DNA of 64,000 bases, taken from NCBI RefSeq assembly GCF_003858645.1, contig NZ_RQJP01000001.1, positions 744,001 through 808,000 of the forward strand, given 5' to 3'. The notes below the pieces were generated by a model that saw only the letters and a program-made list of their open reading frames with translations, had not been told where the DNA came from and did not search any database. Positions 60,630-64,000 of the stretch are shown one piece after another; the first letter of the stretch is position 1, and the number at the start of each line of letters is the position of its first letter. The position numbers were made by a program, and so were the translations under genes. This stretch comes from Larkinella knui (GTDB lineage: Bacteria > Bacteroidota > Bacteroidia > Cytophagales > Spirosomataceae).

Positions 60630-61346
60630 CTACTGAAAACCATCGTAATACGCCACGGCATCGACGAGTTGATAGACATCCAGTTTTCGTTGGGTGATGT
60701 ACTGATCCAACCGCCTGGCCTGATCGTCGAGGACGCCGAGTACGGATTTGCGGGATAAGTTCACGACCCGGAGCTTCTCGTTGTTCCGCTGAATAAAGTA
60801 GGTCTTTTGCTGCCGGAACGTTCCTTCAAACGGCTCATCCGACGCATAGGCTTCCTTCTTGGTCCTGCTCAGGGTGCATCGAAACTGTTTCAAAACCCTG
60901 GTTTTACCCGCGTATAAAACCAGGTAGTAGGCCCGGCTGGTTTTGCCTCCCTTTTCGCTGACCCGGCTGATAAACCGCATGTCATTGACCGTAAACGCAT
61001 CGGGCTGAACCTCATATATCGTTTCATCGCCTTCAAACAGGCACTTTATAACATTGGTGGCGATGTTAAAGGCAATCTTGCACGGTATTGGCTTTTCGGA
61101 AGCACCGGATTCCACCGTTCCGTTTTGCCAGACGGGATACGTTAAATACTCGCTGCCCAGGTACGTAACCTGCGTAATGGCCTGACTTCGATCCGGCCGG
61201 TTCATGAGAAAGCCACCTTTTGCATCATAATACCGGCAGGTGGTGATGACCCGATTCTGAGCATCCTGCGAAACGACGCACTGGCCGTAGCTGCGCAAAC
61301 CGGGTAGGGTCAGGAAGACGATCAACGAAAAAACACGGTGCTGCAT
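60630..61346 (-). CDS. Exported protein of unknown function
   Basis: A 238-residue protein with a signal peptide (MQHRVFSLIVFLTLPGLRSYGQ). The mature part is predicted mostly beta (RYYDAKGGFLMN, KIAFNIATNVIKCLFEGDETIYEVQPDAFTVNDMRFIS) and ends in a basic segment (KLRVVNLSRKSVLGVLDDQARRLDQYITQRKLDVYQLVDAVAYYDGFQ). I do not recognise a family. It could be a lipid- or envelope-associated protein, but nothing shown decides this. It converges with the small gene on the plus strand. Confidence 0.75.
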   Translation of the reverse strand: MQHRVFSLIVFLTLPGLRSYGQCVVSQDAQNRVITTCRYYDAKGGFLMNRPDRSQAITQVTYLGSEYLTYPVWQNGTVESGASEKPIPCKIAFNIATNVIKCLFEGDETIYEVQPDAFTVNDMRFISRVSEKGGKTSRAYYLVLYAGKTRVLKQFRCTLSRTKKEAYASDEPFEGTFRQQKTYFIQRNNEKLRVVNLSRKSVLGVLDDQARRLDQYITQRKLDVYQLVDAVAYYDGFQ

Positions 61347-61475
61347 GGGTTTCGGAGCATTTTAGCGACAGAACCGGGGAGCGGTTTCAAATCCTGCCTT
61401 AATTTACTCAAAAAGAGCAAACGATAACACGTTGCAGGCCGTCTGCCCAATTGCCGGTAATTTTTCGGGGAAACA

Positions 61476-62621
61476 CTACCGGTTGATTGCCGGGTGATAC
61501 AATTTGTGGAAAGAGAAGTCGGGATCACGCATTTCGCGTTCATTCCTGCTGGTTTCCAATTGGGCGGCTGTTGCATAAACAAGCATTTGCTGTTCGTAAT
61601 CGTGAATAGCCGCTTCAATAGTTTTAAATTTCCCGTTTGTTAGGTTATCGGACAAGATCAAAGCGTCCTTCAGTCCGGTATTTACACCCTGCCCGGCAAA
61701 AGGCGGCATGATGTGAGCCGCATCGCCAATCAGCGTTATCGGCAGCGGGCGATTCGTTTTCCAGGGTTTATCCAGCGGTATTTTTCTCGTTGGCCAGATC
61801 ACAAAAGAAGCGGTTGCGCGGAACAGTTGCCGGTAACGTTCATCCCAATCGGAAAACCGCTGCAAGAGGAACCTGATCAGGCGGTCGTTAGACTGAACGT
61901 CTGCTCCATTTTCGAAATCCCATGATGAGGGTGTTTCGAAAATTACATTGTAGCTCAACAGACCGCCGTTTTTTGGATTGGCAACGACTAAATTACCTTT
62001 GCTGGCCGCCATCAGGATGGTATCATTGCACAACTGGCAGAACGCTGCGCAGGTCGCTTCCGGTTGAGGTACTTCGCCCTGCAAAATCAGCGTTCCGGTG
62101 TATTCGATTTCGGCATCCGTCACCTGTTCTCTTGCCCTGGACATGCCTCCGTTTGCGCCGATAACCAAGTCGGCCGTTGCCGTTACATCGGTATTGAAAT
62201 GCAGCCGCCATTGGCCGTTATGCGCTTCGAGGCCGGTACATTTTCGGTCCCACACAACGGTATCGCCTGGTAAACTATCGAGCAATAGTTTCCTTAAATC
62301 GGTTCTGTTGATCTCAGGGGAATCGAATTGGTCTTCGGGAGTCGGTTTTTTAGCGAACAATACGTTGCCTTGGGCATCAGCCACGGTTCTGCCCATGGGA
62401 ATCGCCATGGCATAATACCGCTCCAATAAGCCTGCTTTTTTGAGGGCGTCCTGCCCCGAACCCGTATGCAGGTCGAGCGTACCGCCCGAAATTCGTGTCC
62501 CTGCGTCCCGATCTCGCTCGTAAACGGTGACGTCTACTCCCTCTTGCTGTAGTAATTTCGCCATGGTCAGACCAACGGGCCCTGCACCGAGGATGGCTAC
62601 TTTTTTCGTGTTCAGTATCAT
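61476..62621 (-). CDS. Tet(X)-like FAD-dependent monooxygenase
   Basis: A 381-residue flavoprotein that aligns with Tet(X) along its length: KVAILGAGPVGLTMAKLLQQEGVDVTVYERD (FAD motif), GGTLDLHTGSGQDALKKAGLL, DSPEINRTDLRKLLLDSL (the FAD-contacting Arg), RPLPITLIGDAAHIMPPFAGQGVNTGLKDALILSDNL and EAAIHDYEQQM. Tet(X) hydroxylates and inactivates tetracyclines. By recall of the Tet(X) numbering, Gln192 is kept, but Arg213, Phe224, His234 and Gly236 align with Ile, Val, Ser and Asn here. The fold and FAD site are therefore secure, but tetracycline as substrate is doubtful. The start at 62621 lies two bases from a perfect 30-base palindrome. Confidence 0.92.
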   Translation of the reverse strand: MILNTKKVAILGAGPVGLTMAKLLQQEGVDVTVYERDRDAGTRISGGTLDLHTGSGQDALKKAGLLERYYAMAIPMGRTVADAQGNVLFAKKPTPEDQFDSPEINRTDLRKLLLDSLPGDTVVWDRKCTGLEAHNGQWRLHFNTDVTATADLVIGANGGMSRAREQVTDAEIEYTGTLILQGEVPQPEATCAAFCQLCNDTILMAASKGNLVVANPKNGGLLSYNVIFETPSSWDFENGADVQSNDRLIRFLLQRFSDWDERYRQLFRATASFVIWPTRKIPLDKPWKTNRPLPITLIGDAAHIMPPFAGQGVNTGLKDALILSDNLTNGKFKTIEAAIHDYEQQMLVYATAAQLETSRNEREMRDPDFSFHKLYHPAINR

Positions 62622-62622
62622 G

Positions 62623-62652
62623 ATTTTGCATCGTTTTAAAACGATGCAAAAT
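62623..62652. promoter_or_regulatory. Perfect 30-base palindrome, operator candidate
   Basis: ATTTTGCATCGTTTT (62623-62637) is followed without a gap by its exact complement (62638-62652). It begins one base beyond the start codon of the Tet(X)-like gene. Read on the minus strand, the outer edge includes GAATTTTGC, one base off a TAnnTTTGc minus-7 element, so a bound protein would block transcription start. No regulator gene is adjacent within the window. Confidence 0.75.
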
Positions 62653-62743
62653 TCGGGAATGCGCCTGCGTGAATCTTGTACAAACGCGACAAAATCAGGG
62701 CCCGAAGCCGGTTTTCAGCGCATTGTTTTTCGGCGGAAGCCCA

Positions 62744-63172
62744 CTACACAGGCTCCCACAATTCAATCTTGTTGCCGTCTGCGTCCATGATATGGACAAA
62801 TTTTCCGTAGTCATACGTCGCAATGCTATCGAGTATGGTTACGCCGTTTTCTCTGAGTTTGTCCAGCAGGCCTTCCATATTCTGGACCCGGTAATTAATC
62901 ATAAACTCCTTTTTGGACGGAGAAAAATAGTCATCTCCGGTTTTGAAAGGACTCCATTGGAGCGAATCGATCTGGTCTGGCTTGCTGATGTTTCTGGATT
63001 CAAAACTTGCCGAACCCCAGGCATTGATGTCAAACCCTAAATTTTTTGCATACCAGTCTTTCGTTGCCTGCAGATTGTCTGAAAAAAAGAAAATACCTCC
63101 AATTCCGGTCACCTTTGGGGTTGTATCGGCAGGTGAAGTGGCGTGGTCTTGTTGATTGCTTTGATCTTCCAT
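62744..63172 (-). CDS. VOC-family (glyoxalase/dioxygenase-fold) protein
   Basis: A 142-residue single-unit VOC protein: VTGIGGIFFFSDNLQATKDWYAKNLGFDI begins the fold, and YDYGKFVHIMDADGNKIELWEPV ends it with the Glu ligand position (IELWE). This fold covers glyoxalases, fosfomycin and bleomycin resistance proteins and dioxygenases; the His that would be the first metal ligand is not obvious, so enzymatic activity is uncertain. It lies between two FAD monooxygenase genes on the same strand. A short inverted repeat GTGAT-TAT-ATCAC (63184-63196) precedes it. Confidence 0.87.
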   Translation of the reverse strand: MEDQSNQQDHATSPADTTPKVTGIGGIFFFSDNLQATKDWYAKNLGFDINAWGSASFESRNISKPDQIDSLQWSPFKTGDDYFSPSKKEFMINYRVQNMEGLLDKLRENGVTILDSIATYDYGKFVHIMDADGNKIELWEPV

Positions 63173-63367
63173 CGTGGTTTTTAGTGATTATATCACCGTT
63201 TCAGGTCGTGTTATACGCGAAGTTAGTGTCAATAATCAGTTTATGCGGCATGGATGGTAATTCGCATGCCACGGGCAGCTGCTGGCGTCGTGTCCCGGGG
63301 GCCGAATCGTGCTCGTGCAACCCGGTTTTGCGTACACCGGCTGGCCCGCTTACGGGATGCATACCCG

Positions 63368-64000
63368 CTAAAAGGCGCGGGTCTGTGTGTTTCGTCGGCG
63401 AATCGCTTCTTCGGTTCTGGGAATGAAATTTTCCCTTACATTAAATTCGGCGGTGGCCTGAACTTGTTCAATAAACGGCCGCAGACTGTTGTTGTATTCC
63501 TGAAACGCTACTTCAAAATCCCCGTTGTGTTTTTGCAACGCATCCGCTACGGCGGTAGCACCAATCATTGACAACGATGCCCCCATACCGGCAGCGGGCG
63601 AAGCGCAATAGCCGGCATCGCCCACCAGCGCCACCCGGCCTTTTGTCCACGACGGCATTTTTATTTGACAGAATTTATCGAAGTAAATTTTTTCAGAACG
63701 CTGCATTTCGTCCAGTAATTCTGCGGTTCGCCAGCCCAGCCCGGCAAACTGGTCCAGAATAATTTTCCGTTGTTGTTCCTCATCGCGGTAATGGTACGGA
63801 ATTTCTGCTTCTGAATTGAAACAAAAAATGATGTCTGTTTTCGTGTTGTACGCATTCAGCATCATGCTCTTGTCCGGTACACCATAAAGTTGCATCGTTT
63901 TTGGTTTGATCAGCAATTTATTCACAATGATGATCGAAAAATAGGCTTTCAGAAAATGGCTGTAGTCGGTTTCGTGACCAAACCAGATTTTCCGTACGGC
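63368..64000 (-). CDS. FAD-dependent monooxygenase (N-terminus beyond window edge)
   Basis: The frame is open from base 64000 to the stop at 63368, so the start lies outside and 210 residues are visible. GTG at 63925 is an internal codon, since the frame runs on upstream as AVRKIWFGHETDYSHFLKAYFS. The C-terminal FAD-domain motif of aromatic-ring hydroxylases is present: WTKGRVALVGDAGYCASPAAGMGASLSMIGATAVADAL. It is a relative of, but clearly different from, the Tet(X)-like gene downstream. Substrate unknown. Confidence 0.88.
   Translation of the reverse strand, partial: AVRKIWFGHETDYSHFLKAYFSIIIVNKLLIKPKTMQLYGVPDKSMMLNAYNTKTDIIFCFNSEAEIPYHYRDEEQQRKIILDQFAGLGWRTAELLDEMQRSEKIYFDKFCQIKMPSWTKGRVALVGDAGYCASPAAGMGASLSMIGATAVADALQKHNGDFEVAFQEYNNSLRPFIEQVQATAEFNVRENFIPRTEEAIRRRNTQTRAF

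Noticed and set aside
63173-63367. Possible tRNA or small gene in a GC-rich gap
   Set aside because: The stretch has a few short inverted repeats such as GGCAT/ATGCC but no cloverleaf with T-loop GTTCRA and no convincing reading frame.

Overview
The window looks like a chromosome segment of a Bacteroidota bacterium of order Cytophagales, most likely family Spirosomaceae (Spirosoma/Larkinella-like). The reasons are two SusC/SusD outer-membrane uptake pairs, a barrel TonB-dependent receptor with a CarboxypepD-like N-terminus, TAnnTTTG-type promoters, a BlaI/M56 pair, and intergenic DNA full of hairpins built from low-complexity words and REP-like palindromes. No tRNA, rRNA, CRISPR array, insertion sequence or prophage packaging gene was seen. 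The genus is an inference.

Layout. (1) 1-12072: a polysaccharide-utilisation-type operon on the minus strand, read from SusC (8694-11747) through SusD, a conserved protein of unknown function, a secreted FAD-dependent oxidoreductase, a discoidin/GH9-like protein and a secreted glycosidase-like protein cut by the window edge. A divergent LacI-family regulator (12073-13092) faces it across two near-identical inverted repeats that are probable operators. (2) 13345-34732: fourteen consecutive plus-strand genes form a complete-looking extracellular contractile injection system (eCIS), a phage-tail-like particle. The order is cap/terminator (DUF4255), sheath, two tube proteins, a 53-residue DUF5908 protein, LysM tube-spike adaptor, VgrG-like spike, gp25, two large baseplate proteins, a large protein in the tail-fibre position, tape measure, a DUF4157 multidomain putative cargo, and the AAA+ ATPase. 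There are no capsid, portal or terminase genes. (3) 34733-40629: a second SusC/SusD pair followed by an HD-domain protein that carries all the metal and substrate residues of the PhnZ diiron oxygenases. (4) 40685-47503: an unknown protein, a BlaI repressor with an M56 sensor fused to two POTRA-like repeats, a DMT transporter, an NmrA-like reductase and a Cthe_2159-type beta-helix lipoprotein. (5) 47720-58620: NAD salvage (pncB, nadE), an outer-membrane receptor, pgk, an S9 peptidase and a secreted esterase. (6) 58770-64000: a MerR/TipAS regulator, a GNAT acetyltransferase, two small unknown proteins, a Tet(X)-like flavin monooxygenase behind a perfect 30-bp palindrome, a VOC-fold protein and a second, truncated FAD monooxygenase; together these resemble a xenobiotic-modification block.

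The most notable system is the eCIS. Its candidate payload (30533-33400) joins a DUF4157 head with an HELTH motif, a long helical middle, an HSHG segment and a C-terminal M23-like segment in which one expected zinc ligand appears to be replaced by Met. Other points worth checking are the about 265-residue helical insertion in the sheath, the M56-POTRA fusion with an apparently leaderless blaI promoter, the SusCD/PhnZ-like unit, and the Tet(X) relative whose drug-contact residues have changed.
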